A stretch of 8,451 bases of DNA from Planctomycetota bacterium (lineage in GTDB: Bacteria > Planctomycetota > Phycisphaerae > Phycisphaerales > SM1A02): the NCBI GenBank assembly GCA_003671065.1, contig QWPU01000124.1:1-8451 (forward strand). Reading direction: 5' to 3'. The notes under the pieces are model-generated. The model was given only the letters and a program-made list of their open reading frames with translations. It made no database searches and was not told where the DNA came from. A program made the translations under genes and the position numbers. Shown here piece by piece: positions 1-6,240 of this stretch. Within the stretch, counting starts at the first letter, position 1. Each line of letters begins with the position of its first letter.

Positions 1-1315
1 TGTCGCGCACAAAGTAGATGTGCGGCACGATGACTTCATCGGCTTGCGCGAAACTGGTGGCGAATTGATCGAGCAAGAAGCGCGTGCGACTGTGTTGATG
101 TGGTTCAAAGATGCAGAGCAATCGACGCGGCTTTTCTGCGCCGCGCAAAGCTTTCAGCGTCTTCTCGCACTCAGTGGGATGGTGACCGTAGTCATCGAAC
201 ACTGTGACATTCGCACCTGATGCAAGCGTGCGTTCACCGAGTTTTTGGCTGCGTCGATCAAGACCACTAAACGCTTCGAGTCCAACGGCGATGTCTTCCC
301 AATCCGCGCCCAGCCAGTTATTAATGATGCCAGCCGCCGCGGAGTTCAGTGCATTGTGACTGCCTGGCATTTGGTTCGTCCACTGTGCAAGCCAGTGACC
401 ACGCCAGAGCACACCTACGCGATTGACCGCCGCGTCGTACCACACTTGAAAGTCTGCTTCGGGCGAGAAGCCAAAGGTTGCGACTTCGCAATCAAGACCC
501 GCGGTGACTTCACGACGATGCGCGCCATCTTCAGCGATGAGCAACTTTCCGCCGTGCGCTGCAGTGGGAATGATGTGCGCGAAATCGCGGAAACTCTCGA
601 TGATTTCAGCGAGGCTTGAGTAGTAGTCGAGATGATCTTCTTCAATGTTGTTGATGAGACCAATCGTCGGCGCGTGATGATGAAACGAACGATTGAACTC
701 GCACGCTTCGCACACGAGCACGCCATCGCGTCCTTGCAAGCGTCCCGTTGGAATGCGTGAAGCGCCAGTGCGCGAGCCGCCACCGATTTGATCGCATGTC
801 GCGCCAACGATCACACTTGGATCGAGTCCGCAATGAATGCCAACCCATGAAGTCATCGCAGTCGTCGTACTCTTGCCGTGCGTGCCCGCGATCGAAACTG
901 CAGTGCTGCCAAGTTGCGCGAGGCCAAGCGCTTCGGCGTAGCTGATCGACTCGATGCTCTTCGCGTTTGCAGTAAGAATTTCAGGGTGATCGCCTTGAAT
1001 CGCGGCAGAGTAGATCACCATCTGCGTGTCGTAGGGAAGCGACTGCATGGCGGGACCGATGCGCACACTGATGCCTGCAACTTCGAGTCGCGTGATCGCT
1101 TCACTGTCTGATTGGTCACTGCCTGTGACGATCGCGCCGCGGGTCTTCAACATGAGTGCGAGGCCGCTCATGCCGCAACCGCCGATGCCGATGAAGTGCG
1201 CGCGTACGCCGAGGAAGTCGCGCGGGCCACGATCATCGCGGCGTTTGAGGCCGTTGATGATGCTGCTCTTGTGACTATTTTTCGAACGTTCGAAACCGAA
1301 AGATGGTGTGCTCAC
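1..1315 (-). CDS. murC: UDP-N-acetylmuramate--L-alanine ligase (MurC), 3' end cut by window edge
   Basis: MurC is the cytoplasmic ATP-dependent ligase that adds L-alanine to UDP-MurNAc, the first step of the peptidoglycan stem peptide. The reverse strand is open from 1315 to base 1, giving 438 codons; the family is usually about 450-490 residues, so only a short C-terminal piece is missing. Visible motifs, in order, are the Rossmann-type UDP-binding HFIGIGGCGMSGLA (about residues 40-53), the ATP-binding AGTHGKSTT (143-151), EACEFNRSF, NNIEEDHLDYY, HNALNS at the start of the C-terminal domain, and DDYGHHPTE followed by EPHQHSRTR. The start is GTG with GGAGAG 8 bases upstream. No other ATG, GTG or TTG occurs in frame before the glycine loop, so the roughly 38-residue leader is probably real. 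An upstream GTG at 1360 lacks a Shine-Dalgarno sequence. The gene lies 81 bases after nth, likely in one leftward operon. Identification is very secure. Confidence 0.97.
   Translation of the reverse strand, partial: MSTPSFGFERSKNSHKSSIINGLKRRDDRGPRDFLGVRAHFIGIGGCGMSGLALMLKTRGAIVTGSDQSDSEAITRLEVAGISVRIGPAMQSLPYDTQMVIYSAAIQGDHPEILTANAKSIESISYAEALGLAQLGSTAVSIAGTHGKSTTTAMTSWVGIHCGLDPSVIVGATCDQIGGGSRTGASRIPTGRLQGRDGVLVCEACEFNRSFHHHAPTIGLINNIEEDHLDYYSSLAEIIESFRDFAHIIPTAAHGGKLLIAEDGAHRREVTAGLDCEVATFGFSPEADFQVWYDAAVNRVGVLWRGHWLAQWTNQMPGSHNALNSAAAGIINNWLGADWEDIAVGLEAFSGLDRRSQKLGERTLASGANVTVFDDYGHHPTECEKTLKALRGAEKPRRLLCIFEPHQHSRTRFLLDQFATSFAQADEVIVPHIYFVRD
1280..1295. repeat. 16-bp perfect palindrome in the murC 5' coding region
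   Basis: TTTCGAACGTTCGAAA is identical on both strands. It covers about codons 7-12 of murC, roughly 20 bases after the GTG start. It could be an operator-like site or a small mRNA hairpin near the ribosome entry region, or a chance palindrome. No second copy was noticed in the window. Confidence 0.5.
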
Positions 1316-1396
1316 GCGCAGTGCTCTCCGTGCGATGAATCGTGTGATGAGTTGTGCCACATTCGCGAAGCGATCCGTGCTGCGCGTGAACTCAGG

Positions 1397-2113
1397 TTAT
1401 CGACTTTCGGAAGTCTTTTGCGCCACTTTCTTCGTCGTGCGCGGCTTGCCATTTTCGCTGCAAAACCTCGCGCAGATCTCGTCGCTCTCGCACAGGCCTC
1501 CGCGCGCCTTGCACACTCTTCGACCTTGGAGGATGAGCAGATGCGAAAGCACGCACCAGTTCGCGCGAGGAAAGAGCGCCATGAGGTCGAGTTCGATGCG
1601 TTGTGGAGTTGTGGCGCGGCTCAAGCCAAAGCGGTGGGCGAGGCGTTCAACATGGGTGTCGACCACCACGCCTTCGTTGAGGCCGAAGCAGTTTCCGAGC
1701 ACGACATTTGCGGTTTTTCGGGCGACTCCGCGCAACTGCACCAGCTCGTGCATCGTCTGCGGAACTTCACCTCCGAAGCGCGTTTCGAGCAGTTGCGCGC
1801 TTTCAAACAGCGCGCGCGCCTTGCTGCGAAACAAGCCAATCGAGCGGATCAGCGGCTCGATGGCGAGGGGGGTGGCGAGCGCGTAATCCTTCACGCGGGG
1901 AAATGTGCGAAAGAGAGCGGGGGTCGCGCGATTCACCGCGACATCGGTGCATTGCGCAGAGAGGATCGTCGCGAAGAGGAGCTCGTGCGGGACGGTCCAG
2001 TTGAGTTCGCAATGCGCATCTGGGTAGCGCGCCTGCAACGCCTCGAACAGCGCGTGCGCTCGTTGTCGCTGTGCGGCGGTCTTTCGAGGAAGCCCCTTCA
2101 GCGGATCAGCCAC
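1397..2113 (-). CDS. nth: Endonuclease III, base-excision repair DNA glycosylase/AP lyase
   Basis: Endonuclease III excises oxidised pyrimidines and cuts the abasic strand by beta-elimination. The 238-residue product matches the family along its length: HELLFATILSAQCTD (about 43-57), the helix-hairpin-helix LRGVARKTANVVLG with the expected catalytic Lys133, and VVDTHVERL with catalytic Asp152. The C-terminal iron-sulfur region has four cysteines (201, 208, 214, 218), but their spacing is C-X6-C-X5-C-X3-C rather than the classical C-X6-C-X2-C-X5-C; Asp211 and Phe217 sit where the third and fourth cysteines are expected. I chose the GTG at 2113 because GGAG (2122-2125) lies 8 bases upstream. 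A TTG at 2131 would add six residues but has no such site. The start overlaps the upstream membrane-protein stop by 8 bases (GTGGCTGA), which suggests translational coupling. A basic tail of about 17 residues extends past the usual end. The family call is very secure; cluster assembly is uncertain. Confidence 0.96.
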   Translation of the reverse strand: MADPLKGLPRKTAAQRQRAHALFEALQARYPDAHCELNWTVPHELLFATILSAQCTDVAVNRATPALFRTFPRVKDYALATPLAIEPLIRSIGLFRSKARALFESAQLLETRFGGEVPQTMHELVQLRGVARKTANVVLGNCFGLNEGVVVDTHVERLAHRFGLSRATTPQRIELDLMALFPRANWCVLSHLLILQGRRVCKARGGLCESDEICARFCSENGKPRTTKKVAQKTSESR

Positions 2114-2705
2114 GACGCGAACTCCAGCCAACCGCTACGACTCGGTTACTTCCATTGCCGCTCTTTCCCCGCGCTGAGGTGGAACTCGAACTTGCAATGA
2201 GCACGAGGAGCGCGAGCACTTCGATCTTCGCGCAATTTGAAGCAAGCGCGTGCGCGCTGTCGACCGCTGGTTTGAGCGCGAGGGCTGCGGCGACATCGCC
2301 ACCGCGCGCGGCATCGCGATATTGCGCATCTGCGGCGGTAAATGCAGGTTGCGCCCACCAAAGCAGCGCCGCAAACGAGCTCACCGCAACGAGGAGCGCC
2401 GCACTGCGCCAAGATCCGCGCGGTCCTGAAATCCCGAGCATGATGAACACAACAACCGTGCACGGCGCAAGCCAGCATTGCATGTCATTGGCGGTTTCAA
2501 ACACGCGTTCGGCGAGAAATCCCGCCACCAGCATTCGTCCCGCTTGCGTTTCCACTGTGATGAATTGTTCGTAGCCAGCAAGGGAAAGCGCCAGTTCTCG
2601 CGCGGCAGGAAAGATCGAAGCTGCCGCGATGCCTCCCGCAACGGCGCTGGCGAGCCAACAGGCGAGGAGAAGCGCAAACACACTAGCGATGAATCGATGC
2701 ATCAT
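2106..2705 (-). CDS. Four-helix integral membrane protein, DUF4149-like
   Basis: The product has 199 residues and four likely membrane segments: about 5-32 (rich in Ala and Leu, ending GGIAAASIFPAARE), 77-95, 101-119 and 155-173. Between helices 1 and 2 is an amphipathic stretch containing GRMLVAGFLAERVF. The tail is Ser-, Gly- and Arg-rich and overlaps nth. Four helices with a proline after the first resemble the DUF4149 (TMEM205-like) group, whose function is not established; I make this match by eye with modest confidence. The start is uncertain: ATG at 2705 is chosen, while an in-frame GTG at 2723 would add six residues. Neither has a clear Shine-Dalgarno sequence. It heads the leftward cluster with nth and murC, but nothing in the sequence ties it to DNA repair or wall synthesis. 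Confidence 0.6.
   Translation of the reverse strand: MMHRFIASVFALLLACWLASAVAGGIAAASIFPAARELALSLAGYEQFITVETQAGRMLVAGFLAERVFETANDMQCWLAPCTVVVFIMLGISGPRGSWRSAALLVAVSSFAALLWWAQPAFTAADAQYRDAARGGDVAAALALKPAVDSAHALASNCAKIEVLALLVLIASSSSTSARGKSGNGSNRVVAVGWSSRRG
2122..2125 (-). promoter_or_regulatory. Ribosome binding site that sets the nth start
   Basis: GGAG on the reverse strand lies 8 bases before the GTG at 2113-2111 and inside the 3' end of the preceding gene. It favours this GTG over the TTG at 2131 and fits coupling of nth translation to the upstream gene. Confidence 0.6.
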
Positions 2706-2772
2706 CGCATCGTAGAGGTTCACGATGCTGACGCAGGCGCTTCACTCTCGCTCGCCTTACACTCGCTCGCGC

Positions 2773-3585
2773 ATGGCTTTTGGAAACGCAACGACCGACT
2801 CTCACACCGACTCTCACACCGACTCTCATACCGACTCGCGGCCGCGCTTGGCCGCAACCATCACGCCACTGCTGAGCGGGGTCGAGCCGCTTGATGTGCG
2901 CGAAAGTTTGGCGTGGGCTTCGGTCGCGGGATTTCGCGCAGTGCAACTTTCAGCGACCGATCCTGCAACACGACCGCGTGAACTCAAGGGCAGCGCACGG
3001 CGTGATTTTTGTGCGACCCTCGCGCGCAACGAACTGCAGTGTTCAGGCATCGATTTCTTCATTCCTCCCTCGCACTGGAGTGATCCGCAGCACATGGAAC
3101 GCGCCCACGATGCGCTCATCAATGCCATCCTGTTTGCAGCAGAACTCGGGCTCGCTCCAGTCCTCGCGCCGATGCCAGACGATGTGGCGGTGGATGTGCT
3201 CGCGAGCATCGCCGAGCATGCGGCTCGCGCTGGAGTGAGCATCCTGCGTGCGGCGGCGAAAGACCTCACAAACAGCACATTCGCGCCGCCATTTGCGGCA
3301 TGTATTGATTGCGCGACAGTGCTGGGCGAAGGTGCACGGCCCGAAGATCTCGTCGCGCGGTCGGGCGCAAGCCTCGGCGGGATCAGACTCGTTGACCTTC
3401 ATCGGAGTGGCCTGCGTGGCCCCCTTATGGAGCCGCGTGAGTCGCGTCTTGACGCCCTCGCGCTCAAAGTCGCCCTTGAAATCAGCGGCTTTCGAGGCAT
3501 TCCCGTGATCGACGCAAGGCAGTGGGCCTTGCCGCGCGAAGGCTTGGAGAAATCGCTTGCGCGCTGGAGTGCACTGGGACGCTGA
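2773..3585 (+). CDS. TIM-barrel protein of the sugar phosphate isomerase/epimerase type, metal site probably degenerate
   Basis: The 270-residue product resembles the xylose-isomerase-like (AP endonuclease 2 fold) family. Barrel-like stretches are FRAVQLS (54-60), CSGIDFFIPPSHW (90-102), AELGLAPVLAPMP (123-135), ACIDCATVL (176-184), GIRLVDLH (203-210) and FRGIPVIDARQW (240-251). In active members the segment near CIDCATVL usually reads DTGH and the last strand ends in a Glu metal ligand; here the His is absent and the final strand ends in Asp. It may therefore be non-catalytic or act on an unusual substrate. ATG 2773 is used. An upstream ATG at 2725 almost touches the divergent gene, and a TTG at 2848 lies after the N-terminal repeats; none has a good ribosome site. 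Residues 9-22 are TDSH repeats that look disordered. Fold call fairly secure, function unknown. Confidence 0.65.
   Translation: MAFGNATTDSHTDSHTDSHTDSRPRLAATITPLLSGVEPLDVRESLAWASVAGFRAVQLSATDPATRPRELKGSARRDFCATLARNELQCSGIDFFIPPSHWSDPQHMERAHDALINAILFAAELGLAPVLAPMPDDVAVDVLASIAEHAARAGVSILRAAAKDLTNSTFAPPFAACIDCATVLGEGARPEDLVARSGASLGGIRLVDLHRSGLRGPLMEPRESRLDALALKVALEISGFRGIPVIDARQWALPREGLEKSLARWSALGR
2797..2840 (+). repeat. 12-bp in-frame tandem repeat encoding DSHT
   Basis: GACTCTCACACC occurs twice exactly (2797-2808, 2809-2820), once with one change (2821-2832), and then as a partial copy (GACTCGCG). It encodes repeated Asp-Ser-His-Thr at the start of the TIM-barrel protein. Being a multiple of three, copy changes would keep the frame. 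If the true start is the TTG at 2848, the repeat would be untranslated leader instead. Confidence 0.85.
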
Positions 3586-3641
3586 GCCGCCGAGTGCGCC
3601 AAGTTGCTTGGTACTATGGCCGCCACGAAAGTTGAGGAAGC

Positions 3642-4394
3642 ATGGCGCGCCGCACAGGACCTGCACTCTATGAACTGCTTGGGCGTAGGACCGATGGGAT
3701 TACCTCAGGGTCATCATCACGCTCTTCGGTCACGCCTTCGCTCACGCCCCCGCGCGGTTCCGCGCTGGATGCGAACGCCGAGCCAATCAATCGACCCTCC
3801 ATGGATCCCGGGCAAGTGCGGTCGCTCCTGCTTGCTGCAATCGTTGTGATTGCACTGATCGCTGCGTATCTTGTCGGTGTTTCTCGAGGAGAACGCGTCG
3901 GTCGCAGTTCACTGGTCAGCGAGAGTGAAGCCGACACGCAGTTGCTCGCAAGCAGCGCAAGCAACGCCGCTGTGATCCCTCCGAACGCGTCCGAAAACCA
4001 GCCGCGCAGGAACCCGCCCGTGCAAGTTCAGCCTGAGGTTGCGGCTGCAATTGAACCTGCCAGCCTGCCCAACGCGCTCCCCGCAACCGATGCAGGAGTC
4101 GATCCTCGCGCTGTCGGGCTCAACTACTTCGTCCTCGCATCCACCCTCGAACCCAACGCGGTGAAAATCGTTGAGTTCTGTCGCAACCGTGGACTTGACG
4201 CATGGGTGGTTCCTGATCAGAATGGCAGACTTCGCGAAGTGACGGTGATGCCAGGCTTTGAGTATTCAGAGCGAGGCTCACCAACAGTTCGCGAACTCGA
4301 TGAGCGCATTCGCAATGTCGGTGTCTTGTTCAAGGCATCGGGTCCTGGCAATGGCGACTTCGGGGACAGGTATCACAAGTTATTCAAAGGCTAA
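3642..4394 (+). CDS. Single-pass membrane protein with a C-terminal SPOR-like domain
   Basis: The product has 250 residues. A short N-terminal motif, MARRTGPALYELLGRR, is followed by a Ser/Pro-rich cytoplasmic linker (about 20-58), one membrane helix (61-79, LLLAAIVVIALIAAYLVG), and a low-complexity linker rich in Ala, Pro and Asn (90-155). The C-terminal domain (about 159-236) begins GLNYFVLAST, with EFCRNRGLDAWVV and a following beta-like stretch. This is the shape of SPOR domains, which bind denuded peptidoglycan in the periplasm; the match is by eye. The start has GAGGA 3 bases before the ATG, slightly close but clear. It begins 56 bases after the TIM-barrel gene on the same strand and may be co-transcribed. 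A cell-envelope role is inferred; the exact function is unknown. Confidence 0.65.
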   Translation: MARRTGPALYELLGRRTDGITSGSSSRSSVTPSLTPPRGSALDANAEPINRPSMDPGQVRSLLLAAIVVIALIAAYLVGVSRGERVGRSSLVSESEADTQLLASSASNAAVIPPNASENQPRRNPPVQVQPEVAAAIEPASLPNALPATDAGVDPRAVGLNYFVLASTLEPNAVKIVEFCRNRGLDAWVVPDQNGRLREVTVMPGFEYSERGSPTVRELDERIRNVGVLFKASGPGNGDFGDRYHKLFKG

Positions 4395-4430
4395 CCCTGC
4401 GCCGTCGTGCACGAGGTGTGTCCGAAGCGC

Positions 4431-4459
4431 TTGTCGCATCTGTAGAAACTGAATATGTA
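4431..4459 (+). promoter_or_regulatory. Possible sigma70-like promoter for the small basic protein gene
   Basis: TTGTCG (4431-4436) and TATGTA (4454-4459) are separated by 17 bases, in the 132-base gap before the gene. The -35 matches the consensus at four of six bases and the -10 at three of six, so the call rests mainly on spacing and position. A transcript from here would have a leader of about 60 bases containing a short AGCCGC/GCGGTT stem. Confidence 0.3.
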
Positions 4460-4526
4460 GGGCGGAGCCGCTTGTACGCGGTTCACGCATTCGTCAAAGA
4501 GTAGTAAGCGAACAGAAATCGATCCC

Positions 4527-4796
4527 ATGAGCATCCATAGCAGTCTCAAGACCAAGTCAGGCGCACTCAACCAACACCGCAATGTGCTCACTCGTAAGGA
4601 GCGCGTCGCGCAACTCACAGAGTCAGAGCGCTTCGAAGTTGGCAAGAATTCTCCACTGGGACTTCCCAAGGTGCTCAGCATCAAGGTTGTCGCAGGAAAG
4701 AAGCCAAAGAAGGATCCTGCAGCGGCGGGCGAGGCTGCATCTGCTGCGAAGAAGGATGTGAAGAAGGACGCGAAGAAGGATGTGAAGAAGAAGTAA
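4527..4796 (+). CDS. Small basic protein of the PVC group (TIGR04137-like)
   Basis: The product has 89 residues. The first 50 or so match the pattern I know for the PVC-superphylum small basic protein: MSIHSSLKTKSGA, then QHRNVLTRKERVAQL, then SPLGLPKVLSIKV. The family is usually about 55-75 residues and has no firmly established role; its basic charge suggests binding of RNA or ribosomes, which is inference. This member is longer because of an Ala/Lys-rich tail ending in KKDVKKDAKKDVKKK. No clear Shine-Dalgarno precedes the ATG, but the conserved MSI start supports it. It has its own 132-base upstream gap and a hairpin 137 bases downstream, so it is probably monocistronic. It is the best taxonomic marker in the window. 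Confidence 0.88.
   Translation: MSIHSSLKTKSGALNQHRNVLTRKERVAQLTESERFEVGKNSPLGLPKVLSIKVVAGKKPKKDPAAAGEAASAAKKDVKKDAKKDVKKK
4749..4793 (+). repeat. 12-bp in-frame tandem repeat encoding KKD(V/A)
   Basis: The unit AAGAAGGATGTG occurs at 4749-4760, 4761-4772 (as AAGAAGGACGCG) and 4773-4784, followed by AAGAAGAAG. It encodes KKDV-KKDA-KKDV-KKK at the C-terminus of the small basic protein and lengthens its charged tail without changing frame. Confidence 0.8.
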
Positions 4797-4932
4797 TGAG
4801 TTGATGAGCAGCGCTTCGCGTTGGGAACTCACATCAGTGATTTCCAAGTGAGGGGCGCGGCGCTCACAATCAGCACGCGAGCAATTTTGTTTCGCGGGCA
4901 ATCCAAGTCAGGCAACACCTTGTGGCATACTG

Positions 4933-4961
4933 CAACGCCTCCGATTTTGTCGGAGGCGTTG
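4933..4961 (+). terminator. Strong hairpin between the small basic protein and aminotransferase genes, probable terminator
   Basis: CAACGCCTCCGA and TCGGAGGCGTTG form a perfect 12-bp stem around a TTTTG loop. The following bases GTTCTTC are only moderately T-rich, so it is a weaker intrinsic terminator than the two leftward ones in this window. It lies 137 bases after the small basic protein stop and 51 bases before the aminotransferase ATG. The alternative is a hairpin in the aminotransferase mRNA leader. The rest of the 4797-5012 gap shows no gene. Confidence 0.6.
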
Positions 4962-5012
4962 TTCTTCAAGCGCATGCGCGCAACGCGCTTCACGCAATCG
5001 CACGAGTTTCTC

Positions 5013-6197
5013 ATGACCCACGCTCCGACCACCGACACTCGCCTCGATCTCTCTCAGTTGCTGTCTCGTCGCGCCCAGTCGATTGATGCAAGTGGCATTC
5101 GCAAGGTCTTCGATCTCGCGGCGCATCTGAAGGATCCGATCAATCTCTCGATTGGCCAGCCAGACTTTCCTGTGCCTGAGGTGCTGAAGCGCGCTGCGAT
5201 CAAAGCGATTGAAGAGAACCGCAACGGCTACACGCAAACACAAGGCTGTCCAGAACTTTTGCACGCGATTTGGCAGCGGCTCGGCAGCGAACTCAACTGG
5301 ACGCACGATGCGGCGCATGGTCTGAGCGCAATCGTCACCAGCGGAACCAGCGGCGCGCTCATCCTCGCGATGATGTGCCTGTTGGATGCAGGCGACGAAG
5401 CGATTGTGCCTGATCCGTATTTCGTCATGTATCCGCAGATTGCAGCGCTCACCGGCGGCAAGATGGTGCTCTGTGATACCTATCCAGATTTTCGGATGAC
5501 GGCCGCGCGCATCGAGAAGTTGATCACGCCGCGCACCAAGACGGTGTTGCTCAACAGTCCAGGAAATCCAACGGGTGTCGTGCTTACCTCGGGTGAGCTC
5601 TCTGACATCGTCGATCTCTGTCGCGCCAAAAACGTGCTGCTCATCAGTGATGAGATTTACGACGAGTTCACATTCAGCGAGTTCCGCGAGGAAGGGCGCT
5701 TTCCAACGCCCGCGCGTTTTACGAAGGACTGTTTGCTCATTCGCGGCTTCGGCAAAACTTACGGCTGCACAGGTTGGCGACTTGGCTTTGCCGCGGGGCC
5801 GCATGATCTCGTGCAATCGATCGCGAAGTTGCAGCAGTACACATATGTCTGTGCGCCGAGCATGGCGCAGTACGCGGTGGCGCATGCGTACGAAGTCGAC
5901 ATGCAGCCGTGGGTCGATCGATTCGAGCGTCGGCGCGACACGGTGCTCGAGGCGTTTGAAGGCATTGCGAATATCACTCGTCCAGGCGGCGCGTTTTACG
6001 CGTTCGTGGAAGTGCCCAAGTCGCTCAACTTGACTGCATCAGAGTTTGTTGAGAAGGCGATTGAGCGAAGCGTGCTCATCATTCCAGGCAAAGTTTTCTC
6101 GACGCGCGACACGCACTTTCGCCTTTCGTTTGCGGCGAAAGAAGAGATGCTCGCGAAGGGTCTCGGGATTCTGCGCGACATCATGCAGGGTCGTTGA
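5013..6197 (+). CDS. PLP-dependent class I/II aminotransferase (aspartate aminotransferase type)
   Basis: This cytoplasmic enzyme transfers an amino group between an amino acid and a 2-oxo acid. The 394-residue length is normal for the family. Motifs: the substrate-loop INLSIGQPDFPVPE (43-56), the phosphate-binding SGTSGAL (110-116), NSPGNPTG with Asn185, SDEIYDEF with Asp213 and Tyr216 contacting PLP, FGKTYGCTGWRLGF with Schiff-base Lys248 and Arg256, and HFRLSFA with substrate-carboxylate Arg370. All catalytic residues are present. The ATG at 5013 is chosen because the family-like sequence starts soon after. The reading frame stays open upstream to an ATG at 4821, which would put the 4933-4961 hairpin inside the coding region, and an ATG at 4974 is a second alternative; none has a strong Shine-Dalgarno. 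Class is secure; substrate cannot be read from sequence. Confidence 0.95.
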   Translation: MTHAPTTDTRLDLSQLLSRRAQSIDASGIRKVFDLAAHLKDPINLSIGQPDFPVPEVLKRAAIKAIEENRNGYTQTQGCPELLHAIWQRLGSELNWTHDAAHGLSAIVTSGTSGALILAMMCLLDAGDEAIVPDPYFVMYPQIAALTGGKMVLCDTYPDFRMTAARIEKLITPRTKTVLLNSPGNPTGVVLTSGELSDIVDLCRAKNVLLISDEIYDEFTFSEFREEGRFPTPARFTKDCLLIRGFGKTYGCTGWRLGFAAGPHDLVQSIAKLQQYTYVCAPSMAQYAVAHAYEVDMQPWVDRFERRRDTVLEAFEGIANITRPGGAFYAFVEVPKSLNLTASEFVEKAIERSVLIIPGKVFSTRDTHFRLSFAAKEEMLAKGLGILRDIMQGR

Positions 6198-6200
6198 CGC

Positions 6201-6240
6201 AAAAAAAAACCACTGCCTAGGACTAAACCTAGGGCAGCGG
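6201..6240 (-). terminator. Strong leftward intrinsic terminator
   Basis: Read on the reverse strand, CCGCTGCCCTAGG and CCTAGGCAGTGG form a 12-bp stem with one G-U pair and a one-base bulge around TTTAGT, followed at once by nine T residues (6209-6201). On the forward strand the A-run precedes the hairpin, so it would not act as an intrinsic terminator for the aminotransferase. It starts 4 bases after that gene's stop codon. It therefore implies leftward transcription entering from the right. Confidence 0.85.

Noticed and set aside
1280..1295. SOS (LexA) box reading of the TTCGAACGTTCGAA palindrome near nth and murC
   Set aside because: The Gram-positive-type box needs GAAC and GTTC separated by four bases; here the half-sites abut, and the site is inside murC rather than before the repair gene.
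1112..2200. Long open forward frame (362 codons) opposite murC and nth
   Set aside because: The reverse strand carries unmistakable MurC and Nth motifs over the same bases; the forward frame is Arg/Ala/Glu-rich without any family pattern, as expected of a mirror frame in GC-rich DNA.
2797..2840. CRISPR-like array
   Set aside because: The units are 12 bases, contiguous and in frame, with no spacers; it is a coding minisatellite.
4908..5885. Long open reverse frame (325 codons) opposite the aminotransferase
   Set aside because: It lies antisense to a complete set of aminotransferase catalytic motifs and shows no recognisable domain.
6201..6240. Terminator for the rightward aminotransferase gene
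   Set aside because: On the forward strand the hairpin is preceded by the A-run and followed by GC-rich sequence, so it has the wrong polarity for intrinsic termination of that gene.
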